DNA of 64,000 nt from Caenorhabditis remanei (lineage: Eukaryota; Nematoda; Chromadorea; Rhabditida; Rhabditidae). The stretch covers positions 7,297,717-7,361,716 of the forward strand of contig NC_071330.1 in NCBI RefSeq assembly GCF_010183535.1. The letters run 5' to 3'. This document shows positions 1 through 11,284 of the stretch, in pieces (the stretch's first letter is position 1; each line of letters starts with the position of its first letter). The notes beneath the pieces are model-generated. The model was not told the DNA's origin and made no database searches. It was given only the letters and a program-made list of their open reading frames with translations. The translations under genes were made by a program, and so were the position numbers.

Positions 1-3000
1 CTGGAAGAAGAGAAAAACCGAAGATGAGAAGGCGAAAAAGAAGGCGTCAGCTGTTGGCTTTTTCAATTTTGTATAGTGTTAGGCAGTTACTGATGGAATG
101 AGAAACAGGGACACCTTGCAGGTAAATGCTTGAAAACATGTTTTTTCGATTCAGAATGACATGGGAATGAAGATGTCCAGAAGTGAGACGATTCTAAAAG
201 AAACAGGAGAAGAAGGAGAAGTTGATGGAAGAATGGAAGAAGAAGCAGAAGCAGGAGACGTTGAAATTTGAGATGATTGTTGAACTGTGGAAAATCAAAG
301 ATCTCAAGACTTGAAGCAACTTCAGTTTCCAAGGACCACGAAAACACATTCTAGAATGTGAGGGGAGCATTCCATTGTCTTTTCTCAATAGGAAACAGTT
401 CATCGTATCAAATCCATACAAATATTCGCTTTCAGGATTCGAGAATGTTTGAAATATCATTGAATCTATCCAAGAAATCGGTTTATTAAAACCTAATTTC
501 ATCCAGAAGTTTACTTTTTTCTTGTTTGTGACCAGTTTGAACTGTCCAAGATCTTTCCTGTTCTTCCACAATGTGAATAACTTGTAACTCAATAATTCTT
601 CTTTAAATTTTATTTGCACTGTTTTTTCCTCTATTCCCACCAAAAAACCTTTCAAAAAGAACCTATACGGCTCCCTCTTTCCTATCGAATAAAACAATTA
701 ATAATGCTTCTCCTTCTCCCCTTTCTGTTCCCTGCATTTCCTCTAATTCTAATTATCCTCCATCCAAAAGAGAGCAAAAGAGTCGTCTCGGTTGTTTACC
801 TGTTTTGCCCAACCGGACCACCATGAGCCACCACAACGGATTATGTTGCCTTTTTGGATAGATACGACAAACGAAATTGAATATCTCCTGCTGTGGGAAA
901 CGGATTTTCGATTGAAAAGAGAGGAGAAGGTCATAAATTGGTGGTTGGAAGGTGGTGGCTCTTGACCGATTCTCTCTGTTTTCTTCCTGTCATCAACTAC
1001 TTTACACTCTCTTGTCAAAGGTGTTCGTAGTGGAGTGAGGAGAGAGGAGTTCAATGTCTTTAGCATGCGAGAGAGAGAAGAAACACTTTTTGCTCTTGAA
1101 GAAAAGAAGAAGAGCTCATTCGATTTCCTGGAGACACACCACACCCTCAACTTGTCGTTTTGGCTTTACGATCAACTTGCGTTTATCAAAAAATGGATGT
1201 GTGGTCTCGCGGTGTAGTAAAAGAAGAGGAAGAGATCTCCCCTGGGGACATATTTACACATGTTTCAAAAATATACAAGAGGATAGAAAAGTGCAATGGG
1301 GGTGGGACGGGGGATGCCCACCCAACGAGAAAAATTATAAATTCTCTAAGAAATGCGAATAAAAATATAAAAAATTGTTCTCTGTCTCATCTCAGTTAGT
1401 TTGAAGCTATATGGATCACGGAAGTGTTTCCGAGCAATTGCTCACTCTTTTCCAGTTCGAAAAAGCTAAATTATTTCTGAGAATGTAGAAGGTAAAATGC
1501 ATTCTGGGTATTCAAGTTTATAGAACTTTGGAGGACATGAGGACATAAAAATTGATTACTTTATACTAGTTCTTATGAAAGATAGACTGAAACTTGGAAG
1601 AGTTTGACGAATTCTTTTTTAAAGGTTCAGATGTTTAAAAACAATCTGAACGTTTTTTGTGTAAATAAACTAATATCCTGTTTTGAAAACAGTTTTAATT
1701 CTTGATTAATCTAACTTTAATTTCATTAAGTGAAGTGGAATCATGTGATCATCGGGAAGTTCCAAATGGGAGAAATACAGTAAGAGGGAAAAACGTACCG
1801 AAATGCTCTCGGCGGCACTTTCTCATCAAACTCCTCTCTTTCTTGACACGTGGACAGAGTGGCCGCCCATACATTCACACATAATCCTTTAAGTTTAAGG
1901 CATGCTTTGCCAACGAATGACGGCACTTCCATTCGGAATTTTCTCTCGAAATCTACTCCTTTTTTGTTTCGTTTCTGGACATGAGGTCGGCTGAAGGTTT
2001 TTAGAAGTGAGAAGAGAAGAAGGAGAAGAAAACGGAATGAATTCGGTATGAGAAGATAATGATCAAAAATGGAGATGAGGGAAAAAGTGAATGAACGAAG
2101 ACTGTAAATCAGCCGTTTTGGTTTCAATGAAAAAATCGAAAGAAGGAAGAAGGGGTAGAATCCCAATCAGTTCAGAATCTAATCAATCGTTGTCTAGTTG
2201 TAAGAAGATTCACAATATAAGTTTAAGACCTGTGAAAGAATATTGAGAAGGTTTGCACATTTAGGCGTCACCAAGCTCCAACTATTATAAAACTAGCGAT
2301 TTCATATATACGGTAAGTTGTTTGTATCAGAATGTGATTCGAAATCTTCATGTAGGTAAAAATAAATGGAATCCATAAACGAAATAACAATACGCTCTAA
2401 AACAAATCTTGATCATGAAAGAGAGAGAATGAGAGTGAAAAAGAAAATGGTTTTCGCGCATACCCCCAATGACGCTCTCATCTCTCGTGCCGTTCAGGGT
2501 CGTTGGCCTCACAAAAAACTGAATGAAAATGTAAAGAGAGAAAAAAGATGACATAAAGTGGACAGAGGCGCAGAAGACTGTCAAGGCAACGGTCATTAGG
2601 GCGATCGTCGAAAAGCATCAAAATGCGCTTATGAGGTCAATTGGCATTTGATATAGGAAAGAAGAGAGAATTTGTTTCTGGATGATGACCCACATGAAAA
2701 TCTAAAAGGAAATGAAAAGTACTAGTGGATATGAGTTTGTGTCAAGTGGAAATCGGACAAAATGAACAGAAAAAGAAGCTATGAGAATATAAGTTGAAGA
2801 GGGGGGAAAAGCATTCTAATTGTAGGGGTGTGGTCGAAGAGAACTGAAGGAGGAAAAAGCCGAAAATGGTAGGTTGACTGACGGATACGGTACGAACCAA
2901 CCTGACGACATAAAATTTCCATTTCTTCTCATGAAAAGTACTATTTTACTTTTACTACTACAGTGACGGGAAGTTGGAAAAGGAGAATGAAAAATAATGA

Positions 3001-4769
3001 ATTCTCGGGTAATAATCTGAGTTTTGAATTATGATTCATGTCTTCAGAAGCAGAAGAATACTTCAATTGTTGTGAGACTTTCAGTTCTATAAATAAGGGA
3101 GTGCCAAACCGAAAAATGAATTTAATATTGAATGAAATTGAAACTGAGTCACCCTAATTTTCTATTGAATTTGTTGTTTACCTCTAGTGGGGTTATTCAG
3201 GTCATGTAAAAATGTATTTTAATACATTTTTTTCTTATTCACGAGAGCCGAGAAACTATTTTTTACAAATCTCAGTTTACCGTTGGTCTAACAGCGTTTT
3301 TCCCCTTTTTTGCATTTTTCGACATGCGTATGTAGAAAAACTGTCAAAAAATTGGGGAGAAATGTAGAAAAATGGGAGAAAAATATGTATTAAAATACAT
3401 TTTTCACCGGTCGTGAATAAGGAAAAAATGTATTAAAATACATTTTTACATGACCTGAATAACCCGATAGAGGAAATACAGTCCAGAGAAGGTGTTTGAT
3501 TACTTTTCTGAAATTCGGATTCAATATGAAATTTTGGAAATAAGACAGAACAAACTGCTGAATATGTTGTCTCCGAATGTCCTAAAGTCTAGACATAAAA
3601 CTTAAATGAAGAATTCCCGATTGGTTTTCGAATGAGTAAGAATAACTGGTTCGAAGAGGTTCTCGATAAATGGAAAAGGTCATTCAGTTTTGTTTTTAAG
3701 GTCAGGCAGAATAATAAAAATTGCAGCAGTGACTCAAAACAAAAGTCTACAAAAAGGGAACCCTATTCCATCAACACGGATGATTAGCGACCTCATCATA
3801 CTCGTTGTCTTGTGACATGAGGTACACAAATTGGAAGAGAAAAACTAGTTTTGAGTGTGAGGGAAAATGGAAGAAATGAATGGAAAAAGCGACGAAAGTA
3901 AAACTAAAGGAGAAGACGATGAAGAATGGAAAGTTTTCAGCCAAAAAGGGCACAATAAGAAACAAAATGAATCGGATTGAGACACACGAATTTCCGGTTC
4001 ACGAGAAGGAGAAGCACCGACGAAGAAAAACGAAAAAGGGGAGTGATATGACAGGAGGCAAAGCAGAAAATGTTGATAATGACAGCTCGGTTGGATAAAT
4101 AAACGAGCCCGCCATCTCATTGATCTTGATATCTTTTTCCTTGCGTCCCGGATCAGTTGCGGAAGAAATTGCGGAGGAGATTCGATGGTCAATCTCACTT
4201 TTTTTCGAAATCGACACATTTCGGTGTAGATTGAGTTGGTGCCATGTTTGTGCTTATGAATGACAGGAGAGGGATTGGCCGGTGAGAAGAAGAAGAATAA
4301 GGCAAGAACCAACAAACAACCATTTATGTGTCTATGTTGTGTATTTGGAGACGAAAGAAAAAGACCACCCTCGGAGGTGAGCACTTTAGATTCACTGACT
4401 TCCCCATATATTTTTTGTGATCATTCTTTACTTTTCCGGACGAAAAAAGCCGTCGGAAAAGTGAAAAAACATACCCGATAATAGTATTGTTGAGAATAAA
4501 TATTATAGAGACTATACTGTGTTGGAGCAAGTCAGAATAGAGCTAATATAGATTTTGTGTTAGTTTGAGAAGCTTCAGAGACAGTGGACTTCTATGAATA
4601 TTGCCTATAAATACTATTTATTAAATAGAAATCAGCTTGAAACAATAAAAATTAAAATTAGAAAACCTAGAACGAGGGGCGATCTAGACGATATTGATTT
4701 CCAACTGGGTACTACTAGATCAAACAGAAAAATCAAACAAGCTTATGATTAGGCTGACAAAACGCTCAC
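1..4769. other. Left-edge stretch without a supported gene
   Basis: No reading frame here has recognisable protein similarity, and the long frames fall in purine- or pyrimidine-rich sequence. If the phosphatase gene that starts at 7495 on the minus strand continues beyond the left edge, this stretch is one of its large introns; otherwise it is intergenic. The only discrete structure I can support is the inverted-repeat element at about 3182-3474. I looked for exons encoding the expected PDZ and phosphatase domains on the minus strand and did not find them. Confidence 0.55.
3182..3474. mobile_element. MITE-like element with ~55-bp terminal inverted repeats
   Basis: The left arm (about 3190-3244) begins GGGTTATTCAGGTCATG and runs through ATGTATTTTAATACATTTTT to CTTATTCACGA. 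The right arm (3411-3465) is its reverse complement with about one mismatch. A weaker match (CCTCTA / TAGAGG) extends the symmetry to about 3182-3474. Inside each arm the palindromic ATGTATTTTAATACAT is repeated, so the element can fold into nested hairpins. It has no coding capacity. No clear target-site duplication is visible, so the superfamily is not assigned. Confidence 0.8.
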
Positions 4770-7495
4770 CTCGTTCTAGCTGTTCTCCGCGGACGCATTC
4801 CGTCTACTAACGGCTTTTTCCTTTTTCGATTGATTGGTTGCATAAGCAATAAGTGATTGTATGAACTGATGATATCAGAGAAAAAGAAGAAGAAGAACGA
4901 TAGAATGAAACAAAAAGACGGAGAATGTGTGATTGATGAAGGTCGTGACATACTTGTCACAACTTTATGATAAGAAAGGAAAGAAGACAATGGCGTGGTG
5001 CCAAAACGAGGAAGCTTTGTGATTCGTCAAGTGTAGTGACCCGTCCGAAAGATGTAGCTCTTATAAATAGGCAAATAAAAGAGAAGCAACGGAGGAAAGT
5101 ATGCAATAGGATACAAACGGGAAGTTACTCGACATCTACTACTAATTGGATATATCTAGAGTAGAGCGTACCTATCTGTGGCGTAGTCTCGAGTGCGTCT
5201 TGGTGAGAGGGGTGTAGTGAGTGGAGCACAGACAACGGCGCCGTCCGAAGCATATCCAAGTGCATCTGATGAGTCGGTGTCGTGACGGGCGGCACTCAAA
5301 AGACGACGTGCCAACAGTTGACCACTGTGAGATAGCATGCGATGTGTGTGAAGAAGAAGAAGGGATTCATATTGATGTGATACTTACCTTGATGGAAGTT
5401 CTGGAGACTCTGTAGTCGTTGTGTTTGTGTAACGAGATGAGTCAATCGATTGAGTGTTACCAGAAAATGTGGAACGAAGGAATGAAGATTTTGAGAGAGA
5501 TCTGGAAAATTTTTAATTGTTTAATTGTATTTTTTTGAGTTACATGCAGCACAGTTCTCTGGATTTTCAAATGCCGCTTTATTCGAAATTATTTCAAAGT
5601 TTGATTTCCCTACAAACCTAGATAACAGATGACGGAAATATTCATCTGCTATCAATATCTCGATACCGCGATGTTGTCTCCAGAAGAATAAATTTTTCTT
5701 TGAATTAACGAAGAAGTGAATCATCCTGACGGAAAATAGGAATGAAGTAGTTCAGTTTTTTACTTTAAACTAAAATGTTCTTCTAGAAAGTGATCATCCG
5801 ATGAACACATCAATAAAAGTATACTGTGAAAACCTAGAGAGTGAGAGAAATAGAGAATTAGTCAGAAAGCCGAGGGACAAATTGTATATTACGACCACCC
5901 AAGAAGCAAAGTCACAGTACTAGAGAACGGTTGTTGTGCAAAATTCAATGCCGAAGAATCGGCTCGATTCAGATAACTCGATTTGAAAATAAATTCTAAT
6001 CTCAAAAAACTTCACCAAGAGTTTAAAACATCAAAACACACCTATGGAAATTTCTGTGACCAGCTGATTTTCGATGTTCATTTTCTTCCAGTGTCTGATA
6101 TTCCGTTCTACCACTGTACCGAAATTTTGATCCAAAATTGAAAACTTTTCTCTGCGGAGTCTTTGGAGGAGTTTTCAATCGAAAGAATGTGTGCTGTTCT
6201 ATACAACATTTCCATAAAAGTTTGCATATTTTCGCTGACATGATATTGAATATCATTATTGTTTCGCTCTGAAAATGGGTAAAAATTATCCAATATTTTC
6301 TGAGAAAAAAGCTCACAATTCCATCTTCATTGGATACTAAAACTTGGAATTGTTTCTTCTTGAAACTGAGTTTTCGTATTCGAGCCCATGCATACTCGTT
6401 CATTTTTATTCCCTCGTGAAATACTTTAATTCCAACTGCTCCAACACCTAGTTCAATTGGAAGAAGGTTCGCATCTCGCCCATCATAAACATCCATTCCA
6501 TACATTTCCAACCGTCGAGCATGATCCAGAAAATTTTGTTCGGCGATGTCAGGAGTTTGACCTCTGTAAGATTATTGGGTGGGAATCGATGGAAAAGGAA
6601 AAACCCAACATATGAAGTTGATGAAGTTCAGCTACTCTATCAGAAAAATCATCAGGAAGTGTGGCAAATTGAATTTTGTAACAGAGACATGTCCTCGCCA
6701 TTCCGTGAGTTTTATCCTCGAAATCTCCAACTTCCGCTGAAAAATTATTTTAAGAAAAAACGAAGGTCGGAAAATAGCAAGTTGCAAAAGAGAACTGATT
6801 GATTTCAGGGTCTTTACATGAGTTTTTCAATTGCGCTTCACCAAATCTCGAAAAAGTTAAGAAACTGTGAAGTGATGTTCATTTGTCAAAATGAAAACCC
6901 TTTCAAAAATTTCTTAAGTTTTTAAACGAACCTTGTACAACATAACTTGCCAAAAGAGCTAGGGATCCTTCATTACACGGTAACCGCCCTTCTTCTAGAT
7001 TCTGGCGAACTTGTTGATAGAATTGAAACCGAGTGAACTCGTCTCTCAGACGATTCGGATCTCGAACATAGAATTTCACTCGGAAGAACAGATGATACGG
7101 TGGACATATCATTTGTTTTCGGAGATTTTTTGATGGATCCAGCCATTTCTGAAAATAATTCTATAAATTTAAACTTCTAAAAATGCTTACCTTTTGCTGT
7201 GTGCTTGAATTATCTACAGCTATAAAAACCAATCCAAAATAATCCTTTTCAATTATTTCCAAGTAGTTGAAAACTTTCTCCAAAAGTACTATTCCAAGTG
7301 AGTTCTTCTGAAAATATTCTCTCATCATTAGCCTTCCAAACCAATCCAAAATCTCACTTCTATTTCAAAATGATACGATGTATTGTCCAGAAATGTGACA
7401 GTACATCTGATCTGATTAGGGGGCGGAGTCTTCATTGGCGCCTGACCGATAGCTTCGGTCCGCTGTACATCGTAACTGTTCGAGCCGAGACGCAT
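4770..7495 (-). CDS. ptp-1: FERM-domain tyrosine phosphatase (PTPN3/PTPN4 type), 5' part only
   Basis: This is the N-terminal part of a non-receptor tyrosine phosphatase that family members use at the membrane-cytoskeleton interface. Exons, 5' to 3': 7495-7358, 7307-7191, 7148-6932, 6736-6610, 6563-6317, 6268-6042, 5501-5388, 5324-5172, and a doubtful 4865-4770. All have GT/AG borders and phases fit throughout, giving about 446 residues before the doubtful exon. The ATG is followed by MRLGSNSYDVQRTEAIG. Residues about 30-315 form a FERM domain, with motifs such as EKDYFGL, WLDPSK, FRVKFYVRDPN, GRLPCNEGSLALLASY, EQHTFFRL and GSKFRYSGRTE, all close to PTPN4. A Ser/Thr-rich linker follows. The PDZ and phosphatase domains are not in the window, so the gene is incomplete here. 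The gene name rests on remembered C. elegans PTP-1, which I recall as lying next to nhr-6. The exon at 4770-4865 keeps phase (2 in, 2 out) but is basic and unlike the family linker. Confidence 0.9.
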
Positions 7496-9123
7496 TTCTC
7501 ATCCGACTGACGTTTATGTCATTATGGAGAACGACGACAAAACGGACGGCGTCTGCAAAAAAGATGATGAGAGTAAGGGAAGAAAAAGAAAACAAAAGGG
7601 ATGCCAGGAAGAGAGAGATAGTGTTCGTCGGAGGTCAGCTGAGTGAGCCAAAACCAATTTGCTGCTCAATTTATAGTTTTTTGTTTGTGGTTCCGAACAA
7701 AAATAGAAGAGTCTGGAGGAGGAGAAGAAGAAGCGTTGAATGAAAAACATATGAATGGAAGAGAGAAAGAGAGAGTGGTCAATTCATGGATTTGAAGAAG
7801 AACAGACGAAATGGACAAGTGCAACATGATGCTAAAATGAAAAGGAAATGAAAAAGAGAAAATGGGATCAGATTTTGGATGGAAGGAATGTATCAGAGCT
7901 GGTTTAGGTTTAATTAAGATTCGAGAGGGATTGAATCTATTTTGAGGAAACTTTTGAGACTTTCAGATTTTATATTAACGATTGTGGATATCCTCTATTT
8001 CCCAATTCCAGGCAGAAATAATTTCAAATTGAAAATTAAGGGGAGCTGAGTAAGTTTTACTAAATCTTAGCTTCTGAAGATTAGTAAAAGTGAGAACACC
8101 CTACTTTCTTTTACTATTCAAACAAAAATGAGTCAAAAACTCATCCTATGTTTCTTTTTTTCTTTTATAAAAACCATGACTACTATGGCTTAGAATGATG
8201 GATGAAGTGCCACGATTCTACTTTTCTTTCCGACTCTTTTTTCCTTCATTTTCCCATTTTCCGTTTCCAGGACATTTGAGATTTTTGGTGGGCCTAATGA
8301 GGTGAGAGTGCTTGTTTCTCTCGCCAGGGAAACATTTCTTTTTGCTTCCGGTTAATAAAATGGAAAAGCTATTTTCATTAGAATGGTGTGATCAATTTTG
8401 AAAAAATCGACATGACGACCAGATGGTTGAACGAAAAATGGGAAAGAGCTAAGGGGTTAAAGGAGAAAAGGAGGAGGATAAATGAGAAAAATGGACAGAC
8501 TCTTCTGTTTTCTTTTTCTTCTTTTTTTGCTTCTTCTTCCTCTAAACCAGCAACAACACATTATGAAGTGGTGGGTTAAGGAGAAAAGGAAAGAAAAACG
8601 AATAGGTTTTTTGGATGGAAACAGAATAGAAAGTGGACCGAAAGGAAGAAGAGAATCGCCAAAAATGGAAAGGATTGAAGGCAATTATTAGGAGAGAAGA
8701 AGAGAGAAATGCACCGGAAAGGATATGTGACACGAGTTGGAAGAAGTGTGATTGATGACGTGGCACCGCAATAGTAGTAGGTTGGAAATGAGAAAGAGAA
8801 AGAGAGAGAAATAGAGAGAGAAACGAAAAGTGGAAAAATAAGAAAGAAGAAGAGGAATGAAAGTTCAAATAAGAATATGCACACTCTCCATTATTACTTC
8901 CCCGCCCTCATATTCTCAGTTGGAAGCCTGGAAACTTCTGAAATGGAATAAAAGAGGAACTTGTTCACCCGTTTAGGAAGAAAGATGCAATGCACTCTCT
9001 ACTTGAGAGCAAACCAAAAAGCGGATTAGAAATTAAGGGAGATGCAGAAGGGGGTCGGCGAGTTGCTTATGATATAATTGAATGACAAGAAAAGAGGACG
9101 GTGTGCAAATTGGGATAAATGGA

Positions 9124-9168
9124 AAAGAAGAAGGAGAAGAAGAAGAAGAAGAAGAAGAAGAGGAAGAA
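9124..9168. repeat. GAA-type microsatellite
   Basis: An imperfect run of AAG/GAA/GGA trinucleotides covers about 45 bp, with roughly eight uninterrupted GAA units in the middle. Confidence 0.9.
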
Positions 9169-11236
9169 AACGATGGGTTGCACAATAAAAATAAATCTTG
9201 ATTTATACTTTTGACAAATACAACTCGCTGGGTTCAATTGGTCCTTTTTCAGTGAAATGCAGGTCGTTTTTATCAGCAGAATGAAACCGATTTCAACATT
9301 TCCAAATCCTAAAATTAAGAGATATTTTTAAAACAAATAATAATAATAAGGATTCCAAAAGACCAAAGGTTCTTGACATTGATTTGGTCTCAACCGGAAA
9401 AAATCTATAAATTTATTCGTATATCTGCAGAAGCTGAGAAAAAACTGGACATCCGATGACATATACAAACATCATTAAGCCAGAGAAAAACTAGAAATCA
9501 GAGCTTAACACTTTCCAGGAAAGAGCAATGTTTCATATCATACTGACTCATTCAAACTAGAAATTAAAACTTCCAAATTCTCAAAAACTTGCAAAAGTAT
9601 CATTTAGCAAAAAGTGAACAAAGTGCTTCTGAATCTCTTTTTCTCACGAGATTTCTTTTTCTGGGGAAAGCCAGAATGGGAGGTCAAAAGAAGTGGGCTT
9701 CCTCGTCTTCTTTTTTTCACTAAGCTGTTTCTTCGAAAACATATCCGATTCTTTTCGCACTCTACCAAAGGGTCAAATTGTGCATATGAAATGAACCCAG
9801 AGTTGTCGTTTTCGTTTTCCGTTGTCCATGTCTTGAGGAAGAGAGAGAGAGAACCGCCTACCAAAAAGCAAGAAGAACCCGAAACAAGAATCCCCGAAGG
9901 GATCAACCGACTCGTGGCAATGATGTATCGGTTGGTTTTTGCGTAATAGGAAATAGTGTGTAGGTTGAAGCGACGCAGACAGAAATGCTATGATAGTAGT
10001 CGTTAAAATAGAATTTTTCGTAGAATATTTCAAGTGTGGTAATGTAAGAAAAAAAAAAGAAAAAGCAAAAAGAGTCGAATCAAGTAGGGGGAAACGGAAT
10101 AGCGTTGTTGAATCATTAGAGTTCGTTAGAATGAAACAAAAAAGTTTTGATATGAATTGAACTGATTGAAAATAAGTCATGGTAGGGGCGCAACCCAGTT
10201 TCATTTATGTATACTTGAAGTAAAAATCGAATTTATGAGTTTCAGAATATCGTTCTCCCCTCGTACTGTTACTACAACTAAGGATTCCACAATAGGAAAA
10301 GCAGGAATGAAGTGAGTTTTCTAGAATTCTGTCAACACAGTCAAAATCAAATCCAGAATACGGCATGCTAATGTAAAGTTTCACAAAACTTGAACAATGC
10401 TTTTTAAAAAAGAGAAAAACTTTGAAACTTTGAAACCGATTAACCAGTAGTGAATTCATCTCAAATCGAATCAACATCACCTGACGGATCATGAAAGAAA
10501 AGAAAAAAGAACCAGTAGCGGTTGTCTCTATTTCATGAACGAACAGTTCTCTTTTTCTCACTATCTGCGGATACTATAGCTGTAATAAGTGCTGTACGCA
10601 GATATACAGATGGCTGCAATAAGTACATCATTCATATAATCGAAAGTGGCCATTCATCGGCTCTCGTCCGGAATTTCGATAGTCGACGACGATAGAAAAA
10701 ACGTGATTCTGACGGAGCGAGTGGATGAAGGTCCCGAAGCAAAATGCGACGAGTGGAAATGTGTAAAACGAGACTTCGAGTAATAAAAACGCGGGGCGCC
10801 TTTCGAATTGATCAACCCGAGGGCACCCCCGGGCGACACAAAGTTTCTGCTCCGGAAAAATGAGAGGAGCACATGCTGGAGAAGAAGAGAAAAGGATCGG
10901 AGGTGATGGAGTACACGAACATTTTTATGAGACAATTTGAAGCGATTTATTGATGAGTAGTACAAGCCGGAAGGGATTCAGAATCACAGAAAGATAGAAA
11001 TGAATGATTGGTTGGTTGAGAAGATTGGAAGGGAAACCAGGTTTCGAAATCTATTTCGAAATTTTTTCCAGGATTTTACAAAAATATTGAAGATTGAACA
11101 TTTTCTAGGTGTTTCAAACATCAAAAATCAGAATTATTTTGTTGACAATTTAAATAACAGTGTTCAAGTTGGGAGTAGGCAACTACCGTACACCTTTCTG
11201 AAAATATATTGTTCTATTTTCCATGAAACAGGCCCC

Positions 11237-11284
11237 ATGAATCAGACCCATGGATGAATCACACCCATGGATCAGACCCATGGA
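11237..11284. repeat. Short tandem repeat, ~17-bp unit, three copies
   Basis: The units read TGAATCAGACCCATGGA, TGAATCACACCCATGGA and a shortened TCAGACCCATGGA. Each contains CCCATGGA. The array lies in intergenic DNA and is not part of a convincing reading frame. Confidence 0.85.

Noticed and set aside
194..697. A 167-codon minus-strand frame
   Set aside because: Much of it is biased composition from A/T- and GAA-rich sequence, with a Phe/Ser-rich end. No domain or splice context supports it.
3845..4384. A 179-codon minus-strand frame
   Set aside because: It is Ser/Phe/Pro-rich with long stretches from CT-rich DNA and no family resemblance. It does not encode the PDZ or phosphatase part expected for the gene to its right.
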